Source of the DNA: Aeromonas cavernicola
Lineage (GTDB): Bacteria; Pseudomonadota; Gammaproteobacteria; Enterobacterales; Aeromonadaceae
DNA: 64,000 nucleotides
Direction of reading: 5' to 3'
NCBI RefSeq assembly: GCF_002795305.1
Contig: NZ_PGGC01000060.1
Coordinates: 1-64,000, forward strand
Shown here: positions 9,869-18,252 of the stretch, piece by piece
Position numbering within the stretch: the first letter of the stretch is position 1
How the letters are laid out: each line of letters starts with the position of its first letter
Notes under the pieces: model-generated
Told to the model about the DNA's origin: nothing
The model's input: the letters and a program-made list of their open reading frames with translations, nothing else
Databases searched by the model: none
Program-made: the position numbers and the translations under genes

Positions 9869-10374
9869 GTTCTAATAGTAAACTGGATGCGATAGGGAAA
9901 AATCAATCTGCCTATATGTTAGAAACAGCATCAGATTATCTACGTGCTGCCAAGGTAATTTGGTTGCAACCAAATTTACAGACTGTTGCTATGGTCAATG
10001 CTGCAATTGCGATAGAGATAATATTGAAGAGTTTTATATCTCAACCCACTAATAACATGCGTAAAGGTACAGTTGGTGAACAGTATGAGATAAAGCAAAA
10101 AGTCCATCTCTTTAATGAAATAGCGGCAAAAATTGACAGAGATATATATGACAAATTGAATTTCTCTCGTTATTGTTCGTTTTTTGAAAAGAATAAGGCT
10201 TTATTTGTTGAAAGTCGTTATCCTTATGAGCCATCATCTCGAGGTGGTTTTAATGATGAGGCAATACGTGTTGGTATTGAGATATTCAATGCCACCATGA
10301 GATGGTATAAGGAAACCGGTAATGAGGACCCTTGGGTAAAAGCATATCCCGATGTGGCGGGTGGTCCTGTTTAA
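9865..10374 (+). CDS. Hypothetical protein, possible HEPN-like fold
   Basis: A 169-aa cytosolic, helix-rich protein preceded by AAGGAG. I do not recognise a named family. The pattern of a hydrophobic helix AAIAIEIILKSFI, then KVHLFNEIAAKI, then FVESRYPYEP and a C-terminal helix resembles HEPN-domain proteins of toxin-antitoxin and defence systems (helix with ExxLK, 'H-L-L' segment, RYxYE). The canonical RNase motif RxxxxxH is not evident, so it may be non-catalytic. Base composition is far more AT-rich than tkt, suggesting acquisition by transfer. The coupled 32-codon ORF upstream is the only obvious partner. Confidence 0.7.
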   Translation: MSSNSKLDAIGKNQSAYMLETASDYLRAAKVIWLQPNLQTVAMVNAAIAIEIILKSFISQPTNNMRKGTVGEQYEIKQKVHLFNEIAAKIDRDIYDKLNFSRYCSFFEKNKALFVESRYPYEPSSRGGFNDEAIRVGIEIFNATMRWYKETGNEDPWVKAYPDVAGGPV

Positions 10375-10430
10375 TATACGCAACGTTCTTTAATTTTATG
10401 CCGTAAAAATAATCACCCTTCCTGTTACCT

Positions 10431-10464
10431 AAAAAGAGGCCAGCTACCAGCTGGTTTCTATTTT
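10431..10464. terminator. Bidirectional terminator
   Basis: An AGAGGCCAGCT/AGCTGGTTTCT hairpin is flanked by AAAAA on the left and TTTT on the right. It lies between the convergent HEPN-like gene and the DUF3147 gene and can serve both. Confidence 0.75.
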
Positions 10465-10478
10465 ATTCGCAACCGATA

Positions 10479-10829
10479 TTACATCAAGGCGATACCAAAT
10501 TTACTGAGTAATTTTGACCACATTATAAATAAAACGATAGTGAGTGCGCAGCAACCCATTAGCGCCAACCAAAAACCATAACGCTGATATAGTAAAGGGA
10601 ATATCAGGAACATGGGGAGGGTGGGGACGACATACCAGAATGTATACCACGCATGGTTAGCAATTTTCTGAGGATGTTGCCCTTCTAACTTCATCCACAC
10701 TAATACCAGTAGCGTAACGATGGGGAGTGCGGCCAGTAACCCGCCTAATTTATCACTGCGTTTGGCAACTTCAGAGATCAGTACAACCATTGCGGCAGTT
10801 ATCATGTATTTAAAGATCAGCCAAATCAT
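10479..10829 (-). CDS. DUF3147 family inner-membrane protein
   Basis: This protein of about 116 aa has four predicted membrane segments. The motif ISEVAKRSDKLGGLLAALPI near the N-terminus and HAWYTFWYVVPTLPMF in the middle are characteristic of DUF3147 membrane proteins; no function is established that I know of. I choose the ATG at 10829, preceded by GGGAAT; an ATG four codons upstream at 10841 is possible. It is AT-rich like its plus-strand neighbour and stands alone between two terminators. Confidence 0.75.
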   Translation of the reverse strand: MIWLIFKYMITAAMVVLISEVAKRSDKLGGLLAALPIVTLLVLVWMKLEGQHPQKIANHAWYTFWYVVPTLPMFLIFPLLYQRYGFWLALMGCCALTIVLFIMWSKLLSKFGIALM

Positions 10830-10992
10830 AGCTATTCCCATCGGTCTTGATAAGTTATACCTCGTTATTATGACTCAGAGGTGAGAGTAATGACCTGCCA
10901 TCGAACATTTTTAATGACGTTAAATAGATGGCTAAATATCAATCAACCCTCTATAGCAATTTATGTTTAATAATAAAGACGCGGCAGTGGAT

Positions 10993-11027
10993 AAAAAGAG
11001 ACCGGCCATCAGCCGGTCTCTTTTTTA
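10993..11027. terminator. Bidirectional terminator after the glycosylation operon
   Basis: A perfect AGAGACCGGC/GCCGGTCTCT stem with a short loop is flanked by AAAAA and TTTTTT. It lies about 55 bp past the last gene of the minus-strand glycosylation operon. Confidence 0.88.
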
Positions 11028-11079
11028 ATATTACCTGCTTACTGAGTTATACGCAGCCATGGCATAACGATTTTGCATA

Positions 11080-12240
11080 TCAGACAGTAAAGAACTTGAA
11101 GTTGACGAATGCCACCGCAATAAAGGAGGCGGTCATGCCGCTGATCCCCAATATCGCTGGGCGAATAGCAGGCCAGCGATGGGCCAGCAAAATGATGGCC
11201 AGCAGGGTGGGGTAAAGGCCAAACATGTAACGGGGCATCGCGTTTAAACCGGTCATCAGCGGAATGGTGCAGCAGATGAACATCAGTGTGGCCTCTGCCC
11301 AGCGTTTTTGGCTGAACAGATAGAGATTGAGGCACCAGCCAAACATCACCATGATCGAGAGATAGGCTTTGCGTCCCCCCAGTTCAAACCCGCTTAACCA
11401 CCAGTCGATGGGGCTGTCCATGTAGCGACCCCATGCCACCTGAATGTGTTTAAACGCTAAGGCGTCGCCCGTCAGGTGATAGAGATAAAACATGTAGGCA
11501 AATAGACCGAATGGGATGATCCACAAGGTCAGCACCACCTTGAAAGCCCGCTCGGTGAAGCGGAAAAACTCACGCCAGCCATAGGCTTGCAGCGCCAGGA
11601 TCAACACCGGAAAGACCATCATGACCCCGAGGTTGCGCGTGGCAGAGAGGCCAACCCCCAATACCGCGACCCATAACCACTGCTCCCGATAGGCAAACAG
11701 AAACATGCCGAGCATGAGCGCCATAAACATCGGCTCGGTATAGCCGGAGACGAAATAGGCGGAAAAAGGGGAAAATGCCAGTAACCAGACCCCAAATCGT
11801 GCGGTGTCATCGCCCAGTTTGAGTTGGCGCAGCACTAACAGCAGCAGCGGCAGGGAGGCAAAAAAGCCGATATTCGCCACCAGCATCAGGCCGATCAGGC
11901 TCTCTACATTGAGTAAATGAGAGAGGGCACCCGATAAGATCGGATAAAGCGGCATAAAGGCCCAGTTGGCCGCATTGCCCTTGCTGAGCCAGCGGGGGTA
12001 GAGATCGTAGCCATTTTCGATGATGCGCTGGAACCAGACGCAATCGAATTGACAGTAGGCCTGCAACGGCCCGATGTCGGTGGCGCCATAGAGTTGCACG
12101 CCGAAATAGCCCATGCCATACAGGGCGACGCGGCTCAACACGAAGGCGGCAACGATCATCAGCCAGTCGCGGCCGCTAATGGCCAGCGAGGGGCGGTAGG
12201 GGCCGGTGTTGCCTGTGGGCAGGGTGGTGATGTCATTCAT
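11080..12240 (-). CDS. GT-C type membrane glycosyltransferase (PIG-V-like)
   Basis: This 386-aa polytopic membrane protein has about 9-10 hydrophobic segments. An acidic first loop (FDCVWFQRIIENGYD near residues 65-79) followed by WAFMPLYPIL is typical of GT-C enzymes of the PIG-V mannosyltransferase type, which use polyprenyl-linked sugars. Its ATG overlaps the GtrA-like stop (TAATG), so the two are coupled. In gtr cassettes the third gene is the acceptor-specific transferase, and by position this protein would fill that role, moving a sugar onto O-antigen or another envelope glycan. The acceptor and sugar are unknown. Confidence 0.75.
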   Translation of the reverse strand: MNDITTLPTGNTGPYRPSLAISGRDWLMIVAAFVLSRVALYGMGYFGVQLYGATDIGPLQAYCQFDCVWFQRIIENGYDLYPRWLSKGNAANWAFMPLYPILSGALSHLLNVESLIGLMLVANIGFFASLPLLLLVLRQLKLGDDTARFGVWLLAFSPFSAYFVSGYTEPMFMALMLGMFLFAYREQWLWVAVLGVGLSATRNLGVMMVFPVLILALQAYGWREFFRFTERAFKVVLTLWIIPFGLFAYMFYLYHLTGDALAFKHIQVAWGRYMDSPIDWWLSGFELGGRKAYLSIMVMFGWCLNLYLFSQKRWAEATLMFICCTIPLMTGLNAMPRYMFGLYPTLLAIILLAHRWPAIRPAILGISGMTASFIAVAFVNFKFFTV

Positions 12241-12611
12241 TAGGCAAATACCCAGACGCGAGAAAGAAGATAAGTGAGTACGGTGACGGCTAACGACGCT
12301 ATCACCACTGGCAGCAGGCCTGCAAAACCAGCCAGCAGCAGGCCGCTTAAGATCAGGTTACGCACCGCCAGTGAACCGAGCGCCACCAGCAGAAATTTGC
12401 CGACAGCGCCCTGTTTCTGAAAGGTGATGTAGCGATGGCCAAAAAAGGAGAACCAGAACGCAATGGCAAACGCCAGCGTAGTGACCAGATGTTCAGAGAT
12501 GGTTGGCCAGGTGTGAAACAGGGCGATAGAGGTGCCAAGATCGACGAGGGTCGCCCCCCCGCCGACAAATCCAAAACGAACCAATCGCCAGAATTCCTCG
12601 CGGGAGATCAT
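12240..12611 (-). CDS. GtrA-like polyprenyl-glycan flippase
   Basis: This 123-aa protein with four membrane segments has the GtrA family N-terminus LVRFGFVGGGATLVDLGTSI and the conserved FWFSFFGHRYITF. GtrA proteins are thought to flip undecaprenyl-phosphate-linked sugars across the inner membrane. The start overlaps the end of the GtrB-like gene by 4 bp (ATGA) and its stop overlaps the GT-C gene, so all three are one coupled operon. Confidence 0.9.
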   Translation of the reverse strand: MISREEFWRLVRFGFVGGGATLVDLGTSIALFHTWPTISEHLVTTLAFAIAFWFSFFGHRYITFQKQGAVGKFLLVALGSLAVRNLILSGLLLAGFAGLLPVVIASLAVTVLTYLLSRVWVFA

Positions 12612-13624
12612 TGCGGCGCCTGCTCCTGCTTATCTTGTTGGGTATTAGCCGCAGGCTGCTGATCTGGCGCTGAGTTAGCATATTGGCCATAGATCCCTTC
12701 GATGAGGTAGACCGGACGCTGTTTCACTTCCACGAACATCCGCCCGATGTATTCACCGATAATCCCCAGCGACAGCAGTTGGATACCGCCCAGAAACAGT
12801 ACCACCGACATCAATGAGGCATAACCGGGCACATCAATGCCGAAGAACACCACTTGGGTGACAATCTTAAGAATGTAAAGGAAGGCCACCAAGGAGACGC
12901 CGACGCCGACGTAGCTCCAGACGCGCAGCGGCCAGCTGGAGAAGCTAAGCAGGCCGTCGAGGGCGAAGTTCCATAGTTTCCAGTAGTTAAACTTGGTTTC
13001 GCCAGCATGGCGAGCGGGGCGCTCGTAGGGGACACCCACCGCACGGAAGCCAGCCCAGGCAAACAGCCCTTTCATGAAGCGGTTACGCTCTGGCAGCAGT
13101 TTGATGGCCTCGACGACGCGGCGATCGATCAGGCGAAAGTCCCCAGCGTTCTCTGGCAGCTTGGTGCTGGTGGAGAGGGCGTTGAAGAAGCGGTAAAAGC
13201 CACCGGCAGTAAGGCGCTTCATCGGGGTGTCAGCGCTGCGATCGACGCGGATGCCATAGACGGTGTCGTAGTCACCGGTCTGCCACAGTTTGACGAACTC
13301 TAAGATCAGGGCGGGGGGATCTTGTAGATCCACGTCCATCGGGACGATGGCATCCCCTTTGGCTTGATGGAGACCGGCGGTCAGGGCCGCTTCTTTACCG
13401 AAGTTGCGAGCGAGGTTGACCAAGGTCACGCGCGGATCGCGGGCGATGGCCTGCTCGACCACTTCGCGGGTACGGTCACGGCTGCCATCGTTGACGAACA
13501 CGATCTCAAGTTGATCTTTCAGTGGCGCCAATTCGGTGTCGATCGCGTTGATAAAAGCGTCGATGCTCTCTTCTTCGTTATAAACGGGAACGACTAAAGA
13601 GAGTCGGAAATGAGAATGCGACAT
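12608..13624 (-). CDS. GtrB-like bactoprenol-phosphate glycosyltransferase (GT2)
   Basis: This 338-aa protein has an N-terminal GT-A domain (SLVVPVYNEEESID; VNDGSRDRT; DVDLQDPP as the DXD-type region) and two C-terminal membrane helices (around WSYVGVGVSLVAFLYIL and SLMSVVLFLGGIQLLSLG), the layout of GtrB/DPM synthases. It transfers a sugar from a nucleotide donor to undecaprenyl phosphate on the cytosolic face. ATG 13624 has AAGGACG at the right distance; an earlier in-frame start at 13678 is less likely. A hydrophilic Q-rich tail of ~25 residues follows the last helix. Confidence 0.92.
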   Translation of the reverse strand: MSHSHFRLSLVVPVYNEEESIDAFINAIDTELAPLKDQLEIVFVNDGSRDRTREVVEQAIARDPRVTLVNLARNFGKEAALTAGLHQAKGDAIVPMDVDLQDPPALILEFVKLWQTGDYDTVYGIRVDRSADTPMKRLTAGGFYRFFNALSTSTKLPENAGDFRLIDRRVVEAIKLLPERNRFMKGLFAWAGFRAVGVPYERPARHAGETKFNYWKLWNFALDGLLSFSSWPLRVWSYVGVGVSLVAFLYILKIVTQVVFFGIDVPGYASLMSVVLFLGGIQLLSLGIIGEYIGRMFVEVKQRPVYLIEGIYGQYANSAPDQQPAANTQQDKQEQAPQ

Positions 13625-13682
13625 GAGAACGTCCTTATTTTTGAAAAGTAATGAGAAAAAGGGCTGACAAGATGACATTGCT

Positions 13683-14228
13683 TTACTGGGCGACCGTTAA
13701 CCGTAGCGATTGCACATTGAGCGGAGTGGGGGCCGATAGCGCCAGATAGTTGGGCTGTTTGGGATCGGCGGTCAGCGAGGCGGCGGGCAGGTGGAGCAGG
13801 ATCTCGTTCATGCCAGCTTTGGCCAGCTTGACGGTCGTGGTGAAATCTGCGCCCAGCGCAACATTGAGCAGCGCCCCAGCTTCAGGGCTGTTGATCCGAG
13901 CTTGGACCGTGAGCTGATCCGGATTGGCCAACTGTTTAGGCAATACGAAATAGACTCCGCCCTTGCCACTGAGCTCTGTCCCTTCTGCGCTCGGCTTCTT
14001 GGCCCAGCCCTCACTTGACAGAAAACGGCTTGGTTTGGTCAGGTTAAGCTCATTGCCTGATTGATAGGTCATGCTGGAGTTATGTTCCCAAAAGCGGGTT
14101 TTACCTTCCAAGTAATAGAGCTTGTAAGCCAGACTGACATTGGGGTGTGCAGCGAGATAGAGGGTATAGAGGTAAAAACCACTTAACGCCAAGATTGCGG
14201 TTAGAAAACCAAGCTTTTTATAGGTCAT
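13683..14228 (-). CDS. Membrane-anchored protein of unknown function in glycosylation operon
   Basis: This 181-aa protein has one N-terminal membrane segment (LGFLTAILALSGFYLYTLYLA) followed by ~155 residues that look beta-rich and should lie outside the inner membrane. I recognise no catalytic motif; the pattern would fit a small sugar-binding or jelly-roll-like domain, but this is a guess. It is the first gene of the operon, 58 bp upstream of the GtrB-like gene. Standard gtr cassettes have no such gene, so it may be a local accessory to glycan transfer. Confidence 0.65.
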   Translation of the reverse strand: MTYKKLGFLTAILALSGFYLYTLYLAAHPNVSLAYKLYYLEGKTRFWEHNSSMTYQSGNELNLTKPSRFLSSEGWAKKPSAEGTELSGKGGVYFVLPKQLANPDQLTVQARINSPEAGALLNVALGADFTTTVKLAKAGMNEILLHLPAASLTADPKQPNYLALSAPTPLNVQSLRLTVAQ

Positions 14229-14526
14229 ATTACTCTCAGTGTGCCTGACAAAACGGGTAGGCGTATTTCGGTGCGTATGCTAATCCAATTGCAAAAAAAG
14301 CATAGTGGATCACAAAAATAAATTCGGTCATATATTAACCCCTTTACGCTTGCCTGCCAAACCGTGCGGTCAGCGAGGGGTTGGCGCTCCAGCTGGTTCG
14401 TGGCATGCCGATGAGGTTAGGGTTGGCTTCGATTGAGTTTTTTCCTGCTGCGTCATGATCTTACATTTGCGGTTTTTTTGGGCCTCGCCTTATGATGGCG
14501 ACATCTTTCTGCCAAGGATGACTGTC

Positions 14527-15303
14527 ATGAAGCGGCTCTTCTGCGGTTTACTGTTTGTCTTGTCGGTTCCCCACGCCATCAGTGGGTCTCTTTGCCCTGT
14601 GCCATTGCAAATCGGTTTTGATAATTGGCCCCCTTACCATTACTACCGCGCTGATTCTCGCCAGCCGGTGCAGGGGGTTGCGGTGGAAACCCTCAATGCG
14701 GTATTGGCGAAGCTAGGTTGCCACGCTCACTATGTGGAGCTGCCTTGGCGACGGGTCTTGCATGAAATTGAGCTAGGTAAACTTGATGTCGCTATGGAAG
14801 TTTCTTTCAACAATGATCGAGCTCGTTATGCTCGTTTTTCTGAGTCGTATAATCCCGGTATGACCACTTTGTGGACGCGAAAAGAGTACCCCAATGGTAA
14901 AAAAGAGCTGGCAAGCTGGCTGGCGAGCGGCAACATTCTTGGGGTTACCAAAGACTATGTTTATGCTGACGATGTAATAGCACTGCTGTCACGTTATGCA
15001 GAACAAGTGAGTGTGGTTAATAGTGATCGGCAAAATTACGGCAAGTTGATGCTGGGCCGGATCGACGGCTTTTTGGGTGATATGCTCGCCACCTCTTGGG
15101 GAGTAATGAATGAGGGGCTCAGTGGGCAAATCGTTCCGCACAAGATGGTGATCTATGAGTTACCGACCCACTTTCTGTTCAGTAAGCGCCATTTTTCCCT
15201 CGAGTTTATGCGCCAGTTTGACCATGCCTTGGCCACATTTAAAACGACTCCCGAGTATCAGCGTATTTGGCAGCGTTATTCGTTAACGAAGGTGAACGGG
15301 TAA
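14527..15303 (+). CDS. Periplasmic solute-binding protein (SBP_bac_3 family)
   Basis: This 258-aa protein has a signal peptide (MKRLFCGLLFVLSVPHAISG) and an amino-acid-binding type 3 domain: FDNWPPYHYY, then VEALN-like helix, LPWRRVLHEIELGKLDVAM, and ATFKTTPEYQRIWQRY at the end. Such stand-alone proteins occur both in ABC importers and as sensors; no permease or ATPase genes are nearby. The ATG at 14527 has AAGGATG upstream; frames from 14455 or 14518 add residues without a better site. The 65-bp gap to the L,D-transpeptidase suggests possible cotranscription. Confidence 0.88.
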   Translation: MKRLFCGLLFVLSVPHAISGSLCPVPLQIGFDNWPPYHYYRADSRQPVQGVAVETLNAVLAKLGCHAHYVELPWRRVLHEIELGKLDVAMEVSFNNDRARYARFSESYNPGMTTLWTRKEYPNGKKELASWLASGNILGVTKDYVYADDVIALLSRYAEQVSVVNSDRQNYGKLMLGRIDGFLGDMLATSWGVMNEGLSGQIVPHKMVIYELPTHFLFSKRHFSLEFMRQFDHALATFKTTPEYQRIWQRYSLTKVNG

Positions 15304-15368
15304 CGCGACCGCGATTAACGCACCACTGTTAGTATGACTAAACGGGTATCCATCAAGCTGAGGTGTTC

Positions 15369-16847
15369 ATGAAGACGAGGTATTGGTTTGCGTTAGTCGC
15401 AGCGGTCTGGTTTGCGCCTTTCCCTGCCTGGTGCGTGCAGGCTGCCCAGACGCAGGGGGTGACAAGTTCAGCTCAGCAAGATTGGTATCAAGGCCGCGAT
15501 AGCGCGCAGGCTCGTGCAGAGTTAGAGCAGCAATTACAAGAGGTGGCACTGGCACGGCTGCACCCTGAGTTTTTGCGGCTGTGGCGTCAGCTACACACTA
15601 CCCCCGTAGACGTAAGATCTCCCCTCTATGATGAAGTCTTTGCCAAATTAGCGCGGTTTCAGCAGGCGTGGCGGGCCATGGGTTTGGTTGCACGTGAACA
15701 GATGAAAACCGTCAAAATTGATCTGGCTAAGCCGCTAATGAGCGATGTGCAGGGGACTGATTTGCTGGCGCAACTGGTGGCATTACGCCCCCAAGTAGCC
15801 GAGTATGAGGCGGTCAGGGCCAAGGTAAAGAACCTCCTGAGTATGCCGATGGCCAGCACATGGCCAACCCTAACCCTACCCACGTTGCGACCGGGTGACA
15901 CCCATCCTGAGCTAGGGCTTATCCGCACTATGCTCAATGAGCTTGGCGATGGTGCGCCAACCGACGATGACCCCCGCTACGATGCTGATACTGAACTTGC
16001 GGTAAAGGCGTTTCAACGTCGCCATGGGTTGACCGTGGATGGCATTATTGGTCGGCAAACTCGCTCTTGGCTCAATACGGGACCCAAGGTGCGTGCCAGC
16101 TTATTACTGCGCAACCTCTGGCGTCGTGATGTGGTGGAACAACTGGCGACGCCGCGTTACGTATTGGTCAATATTCCCGATTATCGGCTGAGTGTGGTGA
16201 ATGCAGGCAGTGAAGTGTTTGTGAGTCGAGTGATTGTGGGCAAAGAACAACGGGCCACGCCGATCCTTGCCAGTGAAATCCGCTCTATCGTGCTCAATCC
16301 GCCATGGCATGTGCCACGTTCTATCTTGAATAACGACATTCTACCGAGGTTGGCACGAGATCCGGGCTACTTAGGGCGGGAGCAGTTCGAGGTCATTGAC
16401 GGGTCAGGCAACACCATGCAGTTTAGTGACGATGGCTGGCATCAGGCCTTGGCAGCGGGGTTCCCTTATCGCTTGCGGCAAAAACCAGGGGATCATAACG
16501 CACTGGGCCGCTACAAATTTGATCTGCCCAACAACGATGCGATTTATTTGCACTCGACTCCCCGTAAGTCATTGTTTGAAAAAGGGGCTCGTGCATTTAG
16601 TTCGGGCTGTATCAGGGTTGAACGCGCAGATGAACTGGCGACCCTGCTGTTGGCAGACTCTCGTTATCAACCCGACAAGGTCACCGCGATCTTGACCCAA
16701 GGCAACACCAAGTGGCTCTCCTTGCTGACGCCGGTCCCGGTATTTACCGTCTACTGGAGTAGCTGGCTTGATGAGGAGGGGCAACAGCAATTACGTAACG
16801 ATATTTATGGGTTTGATCACCCGAGTGTCAGCGCTAGCTTGTTGTAA
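15369..16847 (+). CDS. L,D-transpeptidase with peptidoglycan-binding domain (LdtD/YcbB type)
   Basis: This 492-aa exported protein has a signal peptide (to about PAWCVQAAQ), a long helical N-terminal region, a peptidoglycan-binding domain (VKAFQRRHGLTVDGIIGRQT near residue 215) and a YkuD catalytic domain. The catalytic motif is HSTP...SSGCIRVE with the nucleophilic cysteine near residue 418. Enzymes of this kind make 3-3 cross-links in the wall. It is shorter than E. coli LdtD (about 615). ATG 15369 is preceded by GAGG; a GTG two codons upstream is less likely. Confidence 0.92.
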   Translation: MKTRYWFALVAAVWFAPFPAWCVQAAQTQGVTSSAQQDWYQGRDSAQARAELEQQLQEVALARLHPEFLRLWRQLHTTPVDVRSPLYDEVFAKLARFQQAWRAMGLVAREQMKTVKIDLAKPLMSDVQGTDLLAQLVALRPQVAEYEAVRAKVKNLLSMPMASTWPTLTLPTLRPGDTHPELGLIRTMLNELGDGAPTDDDPRYDADTELAVKAFQRRHGLTVDGIIGRQTRSWLNTGPKVRASLLLRNLWRRDVVEQLATPRYVLVNIPDYRLSVVNAGSEVFVSRVIVGKEQRATPILASEIRSIVLNPPWHVPRSILNNDILPRLARDPGYLGREQFEVIDGSGNTMQFSDDGWHQALAAGFPYRLRQKPGDHNALGRYKFDLPNNDAIYLHSTPRKSLFEKGARAFSSGCIRVERADELATLLLADSRYQPDKVTAILTQGNTKWLSLLTPVPVFTVYWSSWLDEEGQQQLRNDIYGFDHPSVSASLL

Positions 16848-17113
16848 CCAGCGCTGCGCTATGCTCCCTGACGCTACTAAGAGGTAGGGCTTGATAGTGG
16901 TGTCGGGGGAGCGGTGGATAGTGCGAGCGGTAGTGGGATCGATGGCGGGATGATGGCACGCTGACGTTGATCCTTCGCGGTCCCAGCAAGGTGAGGCTGG
17001 CCCCGTGCAGATGCTATTAAAGCGGGCAACGTGGCCAGACGTAATTAAGGAGGAGGGAGTCAAGCGCTGGAGTAGCCGTGTGTCATTCGGTTTGAAGTGG
17101 GTTCAGTTGCGCA

Positions 17114-18070
17114 TCATCGCTGCTGTTTACACATATACATCTGCTCGTCAGCCAAGCGCAGCAAGGTTTCCAGATGGGGTGGTTTCACGGGGTTGTAGTC
17201 AACCATCCCAAGCGAGCAGGCGAGTTGATAGGGTTTGCCGCTGTTGGCATTGAATTGCTCTAGGGCTTGGGCGACCCGCGCTTGGATATGTGTCTTATGT
17301 TGCTGCCCTGCACCAGGTAGTAGCACCACAAATTCATCTCCCCCCAGACGGGCCAAAATATCGGCATCTCTGAACACCGAGCAGAGTAACCCTGCCATGT
17401 TGCGCAAGGCGTCATCCCCTATTTCATGGCCAAACTGATCGTTAATCGCTTTGAAATGGTTAAGGTCAAGAAACAGCAAGGAAGAGGGATGCTGGGCGCG
17501 ATAAGCATATTGCAGGCTCTTTTCTGCTAGCAGCATAAAGCCCCGTCGGTTGGTGATCCCCGTTAACTCATCAAGGGTTGCCAGTTGGATGGCACATAAC
17601 TCGCTTTCCACCATGGATGCTAAGTCGGCCAGTAACAGCCGATCCCGTTCATTCAGCGATCTGGCTTTGTTATCAATAAGGCATAAGGTGCCAAGCTTTA
17701 ACCCTTTCCCTACTTCTAGTGGATGACCGGCATAAAAGCGTATAAAGGGGGCATCAGTGACCAGCGGATTATCTGCAAAGCGCGGGTCTTGGGTGGCATC
17801 TTCGACCACAAACAAGCTATCACCGAGGATCGCGTGACCACAAAAGGAGATATCCCTAGGTGTCTCCAGCACCGGCAAGCCGCAGCAGGATTTAAACCAC
17901 TGGCGGTTCTCATCGACTAGCGAGATCAAGGCAATAGGCACCCCAAACATGTTGCGGGCCATACGGGTAATGCGATCGAAACGCTCTTCCGCTGAGCTGT
18001 CGAGAATGGCTAGCCGTCTGAGAGCATCAAGGCGTTGTTGTTCGTTATCTGGGGTAGTGGGTACTTGCAT
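17114..18070 (-). CDS. Diguanylate cyclase with N-terminal GAF sensor
   Basis: This protein of about 318 aa has a GAF domain (residues ~25-150, with FDRITRMARNMFGVPIALIS and ISFCGHAIL typical of this GAF subtype) joined to a GGDEF domain (about 155-315). The active-site motif RLGGDEFVVLL is intact, so c-di-GMP synthesis is expected; no inhibitory RxxD site is seen in the usual position five residues before it. No membrane segment is visible, so the protein should be soluble and sense a cytosolic signal. ATG 18070 follows GGGAG; an upstream extension to 18232 is unlikely. It is divergent from yjeH. Confidence 0.92.
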   Translation of the reverse strand: MQVPTTPDNEQQRLDALRRLAILDSSAEERFDRITRMARNMFGVPIALISLVDENRQWFKSCCGLPVLETPRDISFCGHAILGDSLFVVEDATQDPRFADNPLVTDAPFIRFYAGHPLEVGKGLKLGTLCLIDNKARSLNERDRLLLADLASMVESELCAIQLATLDELTGITNRRGFMLLAEKSLQYAYRAQHPSSLLFLDLNHFKAINDQFGHEIGDDALRNMAGLLCSVFRDADILARLGGDEFVVLLPGAGQQHKTHIQARVAQALEQFNANSGKPYQLACSLGMVDYNPVKPPHLETLLRLADEQMYMCKQQR

Positions 18071-18252
18071 GAGGGGCTCCCTATGGTCGAAGTGTTCTAC
18101 TTCTACCATATCTGCTCTCGTTTGACACACTCTTGCCATGCTAGGGGGAGGCAGTTTCTCGCCACGCCTTTGGTTATCCGCCACCCAGGGGTTAACAAAC
18201 AGCCAGGCTAGGCCTAACATGGCGGGATGCATTGGCTGCAGGGCAACAGGGT

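Noticed and set aside
10928-11215. 95-codon plus-strand frame across the 3' end of the glycosylation operon
   Set aside because: It spans a strong bidirectional terminator and the GT-C gene on the other strand; composition follows the opposite-strand gene.
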